A stretch of 64,000 nt of DNA from Fasciolopsis buskii. Lineage: Eukaryota; Platyhelminthes; Trematoda; Plagiorchiida; Fasciolidae. The translations under genes and the position numbers were made by a program. The DNA is taken from NCBI GenBank assembly GCA_008360955.1, contig LUCM01001928.1:1-64000 (forward strand). Reading direction: 5' to 3'. Below, piece after piece: positions 47,727 to 59,400 of the stretch (within the stretch, counting starts at the first letter, position 1; each line of letters begins with the position of its first letter). A model generated the notes under the pieces. It was not told where the DNA came from. It saw only the letters and a list, made by a program, of their open reading frames with translations, and ran no database searches.

Positions 47727-48896
47727 TAGCGTTAAACAGCAAGGCAAGCCTCACTGACCGATGCCTGTGCCCCAGACTTACACGTTTCTGTAAGAGTGAA
47801 TATCCAAGAGGGACAGGAAACGAACCTACACAAGCGGGAAAAGATAAGAATACTGCAGTAGCCAACAAACCGAACACAGTCTAACTGTACAAACGCACGT
47901 GTTTTCAATCATTCTGATTTGATAGTGACAACACGATCGCCACTGTTCACGGTTCACTGCCATATCCTCCAGTGTATCCAGCTAGCTAGTTCACGAGTCT
48001 TTCGGACCCCAACCACGAAGGCGTGAGACACCTACTTTACCTAAGTTCGCTGTACATTTTCTCATTCCACGTTGCCATGTCATCTGTTGACCTCCACATG
48101 GCTTCTTCCATTCAGTGGGAGGAACACAAAATAGGGCACGATATGGTAGACGAGTGTTCGCCAATGCACAACACGTGACCCAACCAACGTAGTCTACTGA
48201 GTTTCACACGCTGAAACAAGCTATTCTCAGAAGTGGCACCCAATATCAGATTCCTAACCTCAATATTACTCACCCGGTCACTCCATCCAATCCTAGCCAT
48301 ACTACGTATGCATCGGTGATCGAAAACCTCCAACCGACGAACATCGCCCACACGCATACTCCATGTCTCGCAACCGTACAACAGAACTGAGTGTACTTCG
48401 GCACAGTACACACGACCTTTCAATTTCAGCGAGATATCAGGCCGACGCCACAGGTGCTTCAATCTGGCTTAAACTGCTCCAGCCTTCGATATACGCGTTC
48501 ACATCTACTGCCAAGCTAATATCGTTAGACGCGCACCTGTCAAGTTACGTGAAACGGTCCACAATGGTTAGTTCCTCTCCGTCCAGTATCAAGTTCGGCA
48601 TTACTGTCATCCAGTCCTGTAACAGCACTATGTACTTTGGAGGTGCAAAGCACATGACAAACCGAACAATCGTTCTTGTGAACGTGTTTATTGCGCGTTG
48701 TGCATGTTCCGCAGACTCGAAAAGGTACACAAGGTCCTCTGCGTAATCTAGGTCACATAGCTTCCCTCTATTTCCTATTTCGATTCCTACATCCCGCAGA
48801 CCTCCTAAAACATCTTCCATCACCTCGTCCATCACGAAGTTGGACAGGAAGGGGGAGATGGGGCACCCTTTTCGAACACCACTAGTCGTTTTGCAA
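47681..48896 (-). mobile_element. RTE-like retrotransposon, 3' half
   Basis: The copy starts abruptly on the minus strand at TTSGVRKGCPISPFLSNFVM (about 48890) and holds the catalytic block LCDLDYAEDLVYLFES (YADD to YAED), RFVMCFAPPKYIVLLQDW, EELTIVDRFT, then MKHLWRRPDISLKLKGRVYC, LLYGCETWSMRVGDVRRL, RIGWSDRVSNIEVRNLILG and RWLGHVLC. The 3' UTR and a (GAT/GAC)n tail at 47726-47681 follow. It is the best template for spotting the deletions in the 13.7 and 23.4 kb copies. Frameshifts occur between the two open stretches. Confidence 0.9.
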
Positions 48897-49469
48897 CAAC
48901 CAACCAGTCAGGATCGTGACGAATTTTGAATGCCATAATCGTACATTGCACGGCTCCCAGTGGACCAACGGTATTCTGCCAATAATATTTTTATTTAATC
49001 AAAACAAAGACGAATGGGTTGCAAACAAACTATCTCGATTCTCGGTCGTCGTGGTTTCCTTGGTGTCTTCAGTTGCATAGTCCGGGATCAGAACTATTCG
49101 ACTACGCACTAGGGCCTCATGTTCGTGCATCATTACCGTCATCCATAGTCTGAGCTCCTTCTTGTGGTAGAATCAATCGAAAAACCCACAGAGCAAACGG
49201 GCATATCAGGTGTGAATTGTGCAAACCGACCACGTGAAGTAATGACCTAGGGTGAGTTTTATTCGTACAGTGGTGCACAATATTTGTGCCATGGAACACC
49301 ACGTGTCTCGTGAGAGTGGGGGAAGTTCAATATTCCATCGTCTTCCGAACGGGGACTCCGTTGGAACATGTTCAGAAGATCGAGTCAACCCCAAAAAGCG
49401 TATGTAACCGCTTGGAATCACAAAGCCAACAGATGGATTTTCCAACTCACTCAGAAAGACATAAGGAAA
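48897..49469. other. no recognisable gene
   Basis: This spacer lies between the RTE and Penelope-like copies; no motif is recognised. Confidence 0.45.
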
Positions 49470-50790
49470 CCTAAAATCGATTAAACTAAGTACAATCACA
49501 AGAACCCGTCAGTTAGACTTCGATTTTCAGTTGGAGAATTTATTTAGCCAGTTAACTGATCGGATCCTAACGTGTGAGATGGATGTGAACCAGTTGAAAT
49601 TAACTCTTGACAACTGGATAGATCAATGCCTAAATTATTCATTATCAAGCAAAGGCATTTTGTCCGCAGATAACCTGAGAGCGATAAATAAACCTAGAGA
49701 GAATCAATCCATTCTTATAACACTTCATGTCAACAGAAGGAATCCATATGGGAATAATTCTGTAAAGTGGTTCTACAGCTGTGCACTGCCAATGTACTAT
49801 ATTTCATTTTGATGTTTACATATTTCGACAGCGAGATGGAATAGCAACAGGGTCTCTCTGGGTATTCGGCTTACAAACATCTTTCATGTCTTTGTCAGAA
49901 ACAAAACTTTGATTTAAATTTTCAACGATACGCCCTTATACAAAAGACAATTCTTCTGTATATTTCGTCTTATTCCATCCAAGTACGACATTTACGTGAT
50001 AATACGGAAATTTGACAAGTCACATTTGAGCCTACTATTAACATTAGAGCTGGAATAAAACAATCGCCTTCCGTTTCAGAACCAACGGCATTGCTGGAAC
50101 GTAATGTCTATCACAAACCGACGTGGACAGGGGAGTACATTCATCGAGGAACCTTTATCTCTATTCAGTAAAAACAAACCTGGTGGGCTTCTTGACAAAC
50201 TGAAGGAAGACAAACTTTCAAAAACCTTCGAAACTAATTGGAACTCATTCTGGAACAATGGCTACCTAGATAGTTTCCTCAAAACAAACTTACGAACGCA
50301 ATTCCCTCACGGAGATATACTGAAGTCCCCAAACAGACCGTCCATATTATCGGTTGCATATAAAAGAGACGCAATTATTGAAGTGCCGACCCACTGAATA
50401 TCATAACAGTGACAAATCATTCTATGCGGCAAAAATCGACAAACTTTAAACACTCAACCATATTTGCAACCAAAACTCGAAGGTAGACTGCCTAGACCAT
50501 TGATTTTCTTTTGTTTGTTCATACTGTTGTGGAGCGGAATGCGTCTATGGATCCACCAGTAGCCTGTCCGATCCAATTCAAGAAAACTGTTCTCTGGCGC
50601 TATCGATTAATAAGATGGTGACCGACGTGATACCGGCCCTAGCAATCGACGTGGGCCACTCACTGACACGAGATGGATAATTTAACGTCGTTTCCTCCAT
50701 TTCTTCTGAAGGAGTCAGACGGCGAATCCTCTCTAAGGCAGGAACCAACACTATCGGACAACCGAAACCCACTCTATGCTGACAAAACAC
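49470..50790 (+). mobile_element. Penelope-like element with internal RT deletion and GIY-YIG remnant
   Basis: An open stretch from 49483 reads FDFQLENLFSQLTDRI and KGILSADNLRAINKPRENQS-ILIT, the N-terminal PLE block before the A-D-K-G motif. The RT palm is then mostly missing (about 49760-49960). It resumes with DIYVIIRKFDKSHLSLLL (end of the Y-V-D-D-x-F-V-I-I block), LE-stop-NNRLPF, LLERNVYHKPTWTGEYIH near 50095 and NNGYLDSFLKTNLR near 50255. After 50415 an endonuclease remnant reads FYAAKIN, VCSYCCGAECVYGSTSSLSD (GIY-YIG region) and IPALAIDVGHSL. Frames shift repeatedly. Acceptor-like TTTTCAG (49530) and TTTCAG (50079) sites fall inside this element and are chance. Confidence 0.75.
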
Positions 50791-53311
50791 ATCATGGCCC
50801 TAAGTGTTCCATGACCAAAGGATATCAGTGTGCTTAGACAAACAAACAGGATTAGTGAACCTGGTGATTGGTGGGCAAAAAGTTGTTCATGAGATCAAAA
50901 TGCATCCTTGTGTCCCAGTATTATCACTATGCATCGAATTTACGGAACTCCACCGAAACTTTTGATGTGAGCTGATAAGGCATACTGAAGAAACAGATCT
51001 GTGTTGGCCGCTACGAATTACAAAAGTAAACGATGAGAATACGGCATGAACTTAAACCTTATTCGTTTTCGTAACTTCAGGAGGAAAAGGTACGCTTGTT
51101 CTAACCAAGGCTACCCCGTTAAAAAGCAATCCAAGACAAGTAAGTTGCGCCAGATGCTATTGGACGATAGCTAGCGGCTAGTAGATCATAATCAGTACCT
51201 GCTGAATGCTTTTGGAAAGCAAACAAACGACGAAACAGCGAGTGAATTAAGGTACGCGGCCTGGCAATCATCTTTTTGTTTCCAGTCCATAAATGTGGAC
51301 TAGGATCTAGCCCGGGGTTCAAATAGACCTAAAGTAAAGAGCAGACAGGGGTGAATTCGTCGCAGACTTAGTTCTACCGGCCCTGACAACTTTGCATATG
51401 TCGTGCCAACCCCGTGTCATACTCATTAAACGCTACAAAAGTCCGACAATTCAACGAGGCGCAACCGTACAGATGCATTGGTCTAGGAAGGAGAAGAAAG
51501 ACATGCTACGGAAATTGTGAGAAATTTAGATGAAGGCATTCTGTGTCCAAAACGTATGACAGGTTTCTGTTTCTACTCAGACAGCTATGCTCTGTCTGTG
51601 AGTCATTCCTGGATGTTTTATAGTCCAATAAGGTAAGCCGTCAACAAGCGGTATTTACACTAACGTGTTCCATGGCTGGGTTAACTGGAACGGTCCAATG
51701 TGAACACGAATTGCCTTGGACCGAACGGCAGAGTGCGGATAGTCTGGACTGCGAATTACAAGTGACTGAAGTGAGCACATCACACACATACACACACCTT
51801 TATTTGCTATGCTAGGGATGAGGATCAACGGGTGTCAGGTTGCCGGTCAAATCTTTACCACCTCGATCCACAACCGGTTAAGCCTAGCCGTGCAGAAGAG
51901 CAACCAGACTGGTGTAGCGCATTCTACCGGAGATGGCTCAAGAAACTTTCGGTCGTTTGTCACCCTCGCATTCGTGTTTCCGAAACTCGACGAAAACGGT
52001 GACTACGAACGCCTTTAATCACAACTGAATTCATGTTGCCGATTTTGATGTTGTTCAACAACAAAAAAGAGACTGCAAGTTAAAAAATCAGTAAGTCATA
52101 TTTTCAGTTTGGGGTGCGGGTTTCTGATGAGCCGCGAAACGGCAGTTCACAGTTTTCACGGCTGCATAAGTACATACTGTGGGTGGTCAGAGACCTTGGT
52201 CTGCTTGCTGGGCAACACTTAACACTATTAAACGTACGGGTCAGTCACGGCCTCTGGACCTACAATTTTCATTTGTTGCAACTTAGTTTACCCCAAACCG
52301 GAATGTCCGGGGTGTATTGGTCAAAAGAAACGCTGTCAAAATTGCATCCTTACAAGTTCACCATTTTTTGACGCTCTATCAGTTCGTTGTACCGGTCTTA
52401 CACGTCCGATGGACCAAATAGGCTGTACCGTTTTAAATCCCATAACCAGTATCAGGCTGACAGGCCTGAATTATATGGGAGGTAGAGCCCAGTCGGACCG
52501 GGAAGCAGATGGGGTGTAAAAAAGTAGATGTTTTCACCCTGTCGGGATAGAATCATGCGGTAGGAAACATCAAAAATAAATGATAGGCAAGTCGATAGAT
52601 TTCTAGGGAATTGTTCAAATTAGATGGAAAATTAGTATCTTTGCTTTTAAGCTTTGATCGCTTGCGTGCTATTCATGAGTTGTCGGTTTCAGTTAAAGGA
52701 TCATACGGAATGCGAAATTCTCCATCCAATGATCCACTAAACTGAATGCCAACTGCGCTTGTGATTTGCCGTTAGATTCGCTTGAATCGCCTGTTACGGG
52801 GAAGTTAATGTTCCGCCTGCTCTGATGTCAAAGTGAATAAAAAACAACTTGCTCCGATTTACGCAGGTCTCGTAATCAGTGTTTTAAACTTTAAGGGCTT
52901 CAGTGATGTAGGTGTAAATTACTGACTTCAGGGGTTCCAAGTGCAAATCAAGAGCCTTTAGAATGGACTATATTTTGAGTGTGTTGTTCTCCTACCCAAC
53001 CTAGGGCATCGGAACTCAGATCCATTCGAAATGTGCCGAAAAATTGATGTCATGCTTAAGTGTAACAGTAAAAATCTACTTTAAAAACAATCTTGAGAAT
53101 GATCACCCATGACGACTTTCACTTCGACCACTCTCTCTGCTTTAATACTTTTGGTCACCTTAGTAGGACGGACTGTGATCGATCGTAATGAATCATGAGA
53201 GGGAACAACATGCATATGTTGGAATAACTTTGGTCACACGCTAAGAAACTGAAAAGAGCAAGGAGACCCCACATGCGAAAATCACAGCTAAGTTTATTCA
53301 CGAAAAATTCA

Positions 53312-53314
<3 letters not shown>

Positions 53315-53361
<47 letters not shown>
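53315..53361. repeat. (TA)n microsatellite
   Basis: Pure AT dinucleotide tract, about 23 units. Confidence 0.97.
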
Positions 53362-53363
<2 letters not shown>

Positions 53364-54184
53364 AGAAGGATCATTGTCAGAATATCACCCGACCCATAAC
53401 GGTTACATGATGTTCGCTTCTCACGTCCGCGAATAGGTACCGTTGAAATTAGCTGGTGGTACTTGTAGTAGTAAGCGGAGCTGTGTTTAACTGTGTTAAT
53501 TGATTTTTACACAGACTCACCATATCCACTCAGCCCTTAATTAGGCAGCATCTCTCCATCATCTATTTACCGGTGACTATCGTTTATAAGCTAATAATCA
53601 CTGTTCAGAAACCTTTGAGTATTTCATCTACCATGAGCTGAGGTGGAATAAACACATCCTCCTGAAGAGCAAACGGGTACTTCACTTGTGGATTGTGTGA
53701 CCCCGTCATGTGATTCGATAACCCGGCGCGAAGTTCATCCATAACTGTATATTAAACATAAAAATGGTGTTTATTCTAATTTCGATCATGGCTTCTAAAA
53801 TCAGTCCGAGGATAACAGATGATGGTCAGAGGTGGCTAAACGGTGAGAAAGCCCGCAATCTGCAGCACTGATTTCATACGTTTTTACCTGTGTTCTATAT
53901 TATTCAATCTTTAACAAGGTTCATGTGCTTAGTTTGGTCTCGCATTTTACTATCAAATTAGCCAATCCTCTCCGTGATAACTGGATTGTTTTCTTAAAAT
54001 TTGGAGAAGAGAAAACTCAATGCTTCTGGTATCCTCTCGCCCACTGTGCTTGTGCGGCTATTGATTCGCTGAAAAAAATCATATTCGATCATAGTGTGGA
54101 CTGCGATGCCCGGGTATCCGTTGTCACGGTGCAACATTGCAAACTGGAAATATTTACTTTTCAGCACATCATTTCTGCGGGAAG

Positions 54185-54228
54185 TGTGTGTGTGCGTGTG
54201 TGTGTGTGTATGTGTGTGTGTGTGTGTG
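54185..54228. repeat. (GT)n microsatellite
   Basis: GT tract with two interruptions. Confidence 0.95.
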
Positions 54229-55411
54229 GATTTTGAGGATATTTTGGGTAATTCGTTGGCTTCATTAGACTGAACAGAAGAAGTGATCAGTAAGTTATCT
54301 ATTTTCCACTGAAAGCAGCTTTTTCCGGTAGCAGATACAGACCAGAAACACTGTTCTGAGAAATAGTTGATGGGACGTTGCCGTTATCAGCAGTAGATTA
54401 CACATTTTCATGGGTTACTGTAGAGCGCATGTCGTGGTAGTATTAATAGCTGTGATAATAGCATCAGCATTAATAGTAATAGTAATAGCAGTATTACCCA
54501 TTGTTCGATCACACTTTTGAGAAGTATCCAGTTATATTTGCGGCAGGTGTGTGAGGATTTTAGCAGCATACCTCACCGTGTTCTGTTTATTATTCACAAT
54601 GGTTTGTCTACTGACAAAATAATGAATTCATTGATGATATAAGCCGTCGCTGGGATGTCTTCGCATTTTTTGTGCACATGATAGTGAATCCCACGATTAG
54701 CTTTGGGGAATAGACTCAAAAATAACTTGAGGTGGGCCATTAGACCACACCCTGTCCTACTACATTCGCTGTCATTTGGATTAATGAAGCTTCGTGCACT
54801 CTGTAAATTCCTTAATTCCAATAGTTTATGTACCATCTACAAACACTACAAAACCGTCGATTTTGTTCTCGAAAATCCGTTGCAGTTCTGTGCTGTAAAA
54901 TGTGACAGAAATGACAGATGTGCTAATTTACATGTAAAGGACAAGCCGATTCATCAATGAGAAAAAAATCACATCTACTTTGAAGCAAACAGCTGGGCGT
55001 GCATATGGATAAAAATAAAATGGTAAATTGGGACCACACTAACAAAATGATTGACTAACTAACGGACACACGAACGAACGAACAAACTATCTAGCTAATT
55101 AACTTACAAGCAATTTATGTTATTAAGTAACCTGATGATGTCTTGATTAATTAACTTTCAAACCAGCCAACTAAGTGACCGGCTGGGGGACTTATGAACG
55201 TGCGAGTAACTGAAAATTCTTCAGAGAGACTTCTCCTATTCTATTTTAAATTTCACCACCCCCACTGACGGTTTCTACCGCACGCGATTTTTCCGTATTA
55301 GCCGGGACTAGTCAATTACAATATATGTGGATGAAAAATAACTGCGCCATCCGATTATCGGACAAAGCATTTTAATAGGGCCAAGCCAAGATGCACGATG
55401 CATGTGCTCAC

Positions 55412-56450
55412 CTGGTTCCGCACTCATGACAATAGTCTCCTTGGGCCAAATACGGCGGATATCCTTGCTCTCTCTTCTTTCCCCTCGTTGACGCTGTCGA
55501 CCTGGCCGATGCTGACGAAGAAGTACCAGATGGTGGTTGAGAAGATTCGGCGGTTTCTCTCATTGTTGTTAATTGTGTATGCACAGGTGGCCATGTGGGA
55601 GTCACGTGAAATGCCACAAATCGTTCCGTACATGAGCTGAGAGGTTGCTTACAATCGTCTAATTTCTGGACCAATTGTGCCATTCTTTCGCGTACCACTT
55701 CACAGACAGCTTCGCATGCATATCGCCCGGTAAAACTGCTAGTTCCAGCCCCCGAATGGCAACGTTGTTGAACAGCTTTATGCACGCAGGACAACAAACT
55801 ACCCGGAACGTATTTGGTGTCCCGTCCAACTGAACCGTGTTTGCCTGTTTGTGAGGATGTTTCATTTGATTCGTATTCCTCGGTAGTATTGAAATACAGC
55901 TCTGCATCTCGTTGACGTTGTATTTCTGCTTTTTGGTCTGCATAACACGTCTCAATGGCCATGATCGCTTGGCGTTGTGCTTCGAACGGGTCTTGTTCGA
56001 GTTTCCCAAAAAATTCATCGATCGGTTCCTCTCGAAGTTCTGGTTCTACAGTTGTTGTGGTTAGAGTGGTGGTGCTCATTGTAGGCGAATCTGTGACTGC
56101 TTGGGGCCCGGGCTGTATAGCCCGATCGGTCTGTTCGTTGATTCTAGGCCCATCCACTCGGTCTGCCGATTCCGAGGGTTGAGGCGCCTTTGTGGGTATC
56201 GGTAAACCATATTCGCCACGTTCCAACATTCCACCGGGAATTAAACGAATGTCGCTCGATAGTCGGAGTTTTTCTGATTGTGGATCTCTGTCTCGATAAG
56301 AAGAATATGTATTGAAGCGATCCCCGTAATTGTTTCTGTATTGTCCAAATCGATCGTTACCGGGGGCGAGCGAATCCGGTCGGTACGAATCATAGGGATC
56401 GGTATTCCTATTTGTTTGATATGATTCCGATTCAGGATACATACCCCAGC
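55412..56450 (-). CDS. internal exon of an unidentified host gene, Tyr/Thr-rich then Cys-containing
   Basis: This is an uninterrupted frame of about 346 codons on the minus strand, bounded by an acceptor (CTTATCCACCATAG, AG at 56452-56451) and a donor (ACCAG|GTGAGC, GT at 55411-55410). The upstream stop in frame at 56473 lies outside the exon, so the frame is set by splicing; the first Met at 56442 need not be the start. The N-terminal third is rich in Tyr, Arg, Asp and Asn (DPYDSYRPDS, YRNNYGDRFNTYSSYRDRD). A Pro/Thr stretch follows (SPTMSTTTLTTTTVEPE), then a region likely to be helical (FEAQRQAIMAIETCYADQKA) and a segment with eight Cys (LLSCVHKAVQQRC, YACEAVCEVV, LDDCKQPLSSC, YCHEC). Potential N-glycosylation sites (NTT, NET) and paired Cys suggest a secreted or extracellular protein, which is inference. 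No family is recognised. Neighbouring exons were not identified. Confidence 0.75.
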
Positions 56451-59400
56451 CTATGGTGGATAAGAATAGGTTTCAGACCATTGAAAGCTCACTCGAATGT
56501 GACTTTTAGTCATATTTTATTATTATTCAGAGTTTTAAAGTCACAGGTACTCTTAACCCGGTCAGAGAAAAAGCACGTTGTGCTTATCATCTTGTCGTAA
56601 TACGGAAATAATGTGATCATTTACGATAGATTACTGAGAAATTCAGCCAGGTTCGTAGACACATAAGAGGAGACACTGAAAATTTAGCAGGTGTTGACTA
56701 CTTTTAGCGTGGAACTTTTCATCTTTTCAAGTAATCATACGGAAAGTAAATACGATTGAATAATTCTTCACATGTGAATACTGTTCTCCGAAGATCATGA
56801 TTTTCTTCTACATTGATGAGCAATATTTTCATGTTTTTCATCGGCATGCTTAGTTTGCTTTTCGGCTTTTTCTGGCTCTTGGAAACGATTTTACATTTGA
56901 AACGGTCATACTGCGCTTCTAAAACCCAAGTCACTGGGTGGACAAAAGGAACATATTAACGAATTGCGGGATTTTTAGAAGGTAAATTGAAAAAATAAAA
57001 TTAAAAGAATCGATTCGTTATACACCAACCCGACCCCTATATAGCTGCTATGGCAGACGCATGCGATAGAGAATTTGGAATTCTGTTAAGGAATAAGACG
57101 TATTCAGACAATGCGAGCAGTTCATTTATATATCCACTCACATACCCCTCGGAACCTAGCAGTTTGACTGACGGCAGCCATGATTATCTTAAACTATCCA
57201 CGTTTTACAAAATTATTTGAAATTCACTTAACTGTTGACTGACACACACACACACACACACCAAATCCCAGTCTGATTTTTACGGACAAATTATTTTTTC
57301 TAATCCTATTCATTCCATACACAATGGTCTTTCTGAGTGTCACGTTCAGGTCTCGGTGCGCTTCACCTTTCGTCACATAACGACCGGCATAAATAACAAT
57401 GGTGACTCGTACGTTCTTTTTACTTAGTCGAAGAGTTGACCATTCGGAAGCCTGCCTTTTTGACTCCTCCAACAACCTCCTACACTTAGCCACACAACGG
57501 CGTTTTGTATCCCGTATTTGGCTCAAATGTGAACGTGGGTGTAAGCGAGTCCGTAAAAATACAAATAAGTAGTAGTGATAAGGAAAACACAAAGCGAAAA
57601 CAGGGAACCTGTCGATACACGAGGTTGTCACCCTAGCAGAGTGTCGTGCACATTCTACGTGACATTCTGGTGCTCGACACTTCCACACACAGACAAAGAA
57701 TGATCAGCCAGCTTGTTGGCTAAATTATTCTTGGAGTACAACAGGTACTCTGTTAACGGCTGGCGCTCCCCGAAGATGAATTTGAAAGTGAACTTTTTAG
57801 TAGGGCAAGTATTCCGATTATTAGGCAAGATATGGGACGAAAAACCAGACAGAAGGTCCCGTCTAGTGAGAAGCTCGAATGAATAAGGTAATGATTTAAT
57901 CTATTTTAATTACCACAGCAAAAAATGAGTTTAATTTAACTAGAATATTCACCGTGAAACAAGGAAGCCGAATTATTGATCGGAATGATATATGAGAGAG
58001 GGGATGAGCATGAATCTTGAAGTTGGGACTCATTTATTTTTTGCAGGAGGCAAGCCTTTTTTGGTTTTATCTTCATCACAGGACAAGAAGATACCTATGT
58101 GCACCCCTTTCTCATAAATTCACCTGGAAACTCACTTCGTAAGTCATATGAATACCGTTCACAAGCTCAGAATTAGATGCTTTCAGTGACTGCAGTGTCG
58201 AATTGAAAAAGTTCTAAATTACACGTTCAACTTGTTGAGCCGAGTGATGTTGGATATTTTGTAGACATTTGTCAACTAACACAATTTGGGCATTGAAATA
58301 AACATCTGACTGTCCCTCCAATTCAAAATCAGTAGCACTTTTTCAGTGAGTAAAAGAACGACTAAAAATAACATTTTATGCATACCTAATGTGGTTTCGG
58401 TGTTTACAAGCCTGGGGTCTCGAACTATACTGTTTCCTAATGCATTTAGAATGGACGGGATCAAGTGCTATCTCAAATACAGTCCTTGGCCTAACTCAGA
58501 ACATGAACAGGATTGGTGGAAGGCCAGAATACCTAGCATACGGTTACCCGCATCCGTTGGATCTGCGGGTAACAGAGTTCACACAAAGGAGCAGCACACG
58601 AGAGCACAAAGTATTCACTTTAAAGCTCCATCCGGATTTGAAACATATTTTTCGTATTCTTCCTATTGCTTTTTATTTTCTAAATCAACTTATTCGACAA
58701 AAGAGTTGTAATGAATTTTATCACTGTCCGGTACAGTTTCCCTGTAGCATTGACAAACGGCCATGGCTACGAACGAACAGGACGTACTCGCATACCTTAA
58801 GTGGCAATGAAGAAATATTCTATCGATGAAGTTTCTCTGTAGTTGATATGAATACACGTGATTTATAATTAACCCTAATTGTATTTTCCAGTTGCTATGA
58901 CTATCAATTTGACTTGGGTTGCGCATTTCGGGTAGAAGTCATTCACGTATTTGTGCTTCACTGCTACCGGTAGAATTCCTTATCGATATTTCAAATACCA
59001 ATGTTACAGTTTCACTAACTACCATCCAATGGACGGCGAGGAAGCCGTCACTTGGCACTATGACCTTCATCAAATTTATAGCGACGTCTTCCGCAGTGAG
59101 TTAGTCACATCTAAACTACTTCCTAAACCCTCTCCCTCTGATATGACTGCATAAAGTAAACATTTGTTTATATGACTCTATCTAAGAGACTGCTTTTGTT
59201 CCGGTTGGCGAAAGATGTCTGCTTTTTGCGAGAGAGTAGGTGATGATAATTTCGTTTCTAGATTTGCGAAGAGCAGTATTAAGGATTCTTACCAGAAACA
59301 AAGGGCCAGTTGTTTGTGTTGTTGAGGTAAATTTGGTGCTTTATCCGTGCATCTGCTTTTCACCTTGTGAAGCCAGAAGTTATGTATGAGCTCCATCTTA

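Larger units (their letters stand above)
50791..55411. other. no confident gene; microsatellites
   Basis: A frame at 53925-54180 (SHFTIKLANPLRDNWIVFLK, HCACAAIDSLKKIIFDHSVD) follows an acceptor-like ATCTTTAACAAG and could be an exon, but I recognise no family and no donor before the GT tract. The remainder shows no motif. This stretch may include the intron downstream of the exon at 55412-56450 on the minus strand. Confidence 0.4.

Noticed and set aside
49531..50397. Two frames after strong acceptor-like sites read as host exons
   Set aside because: Their translations, read across frames, match Penelope-like blocks (KPTWTGEYIH, LSADNLRAINK, YVIIRKFD), so they belong to a transposon.
52117..52145. 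CTGATGAG followed three bases later by CGAAAC, resembling hammerhead boxes
   Set aside because: Stem II would have one pair, and I found no sequence that could form stem I together with a correctly placed cleavage site. Probably chance.
57224..57688. 154-codon minus-strand frame with Cys and basic residues
   Set aside because: No splice acceptor where a recognisable coding stretch would begin, and it runs into a CA microsatellite (VCVCVC). Kept only as a weak candidate.
58389..58829. 146-codon plus-strand frame with LDLRVTEFTQRSS
   Set aside because: It may be an unclassified dispersed repeat. No second copy in the window and no splice support, so no gene is called.
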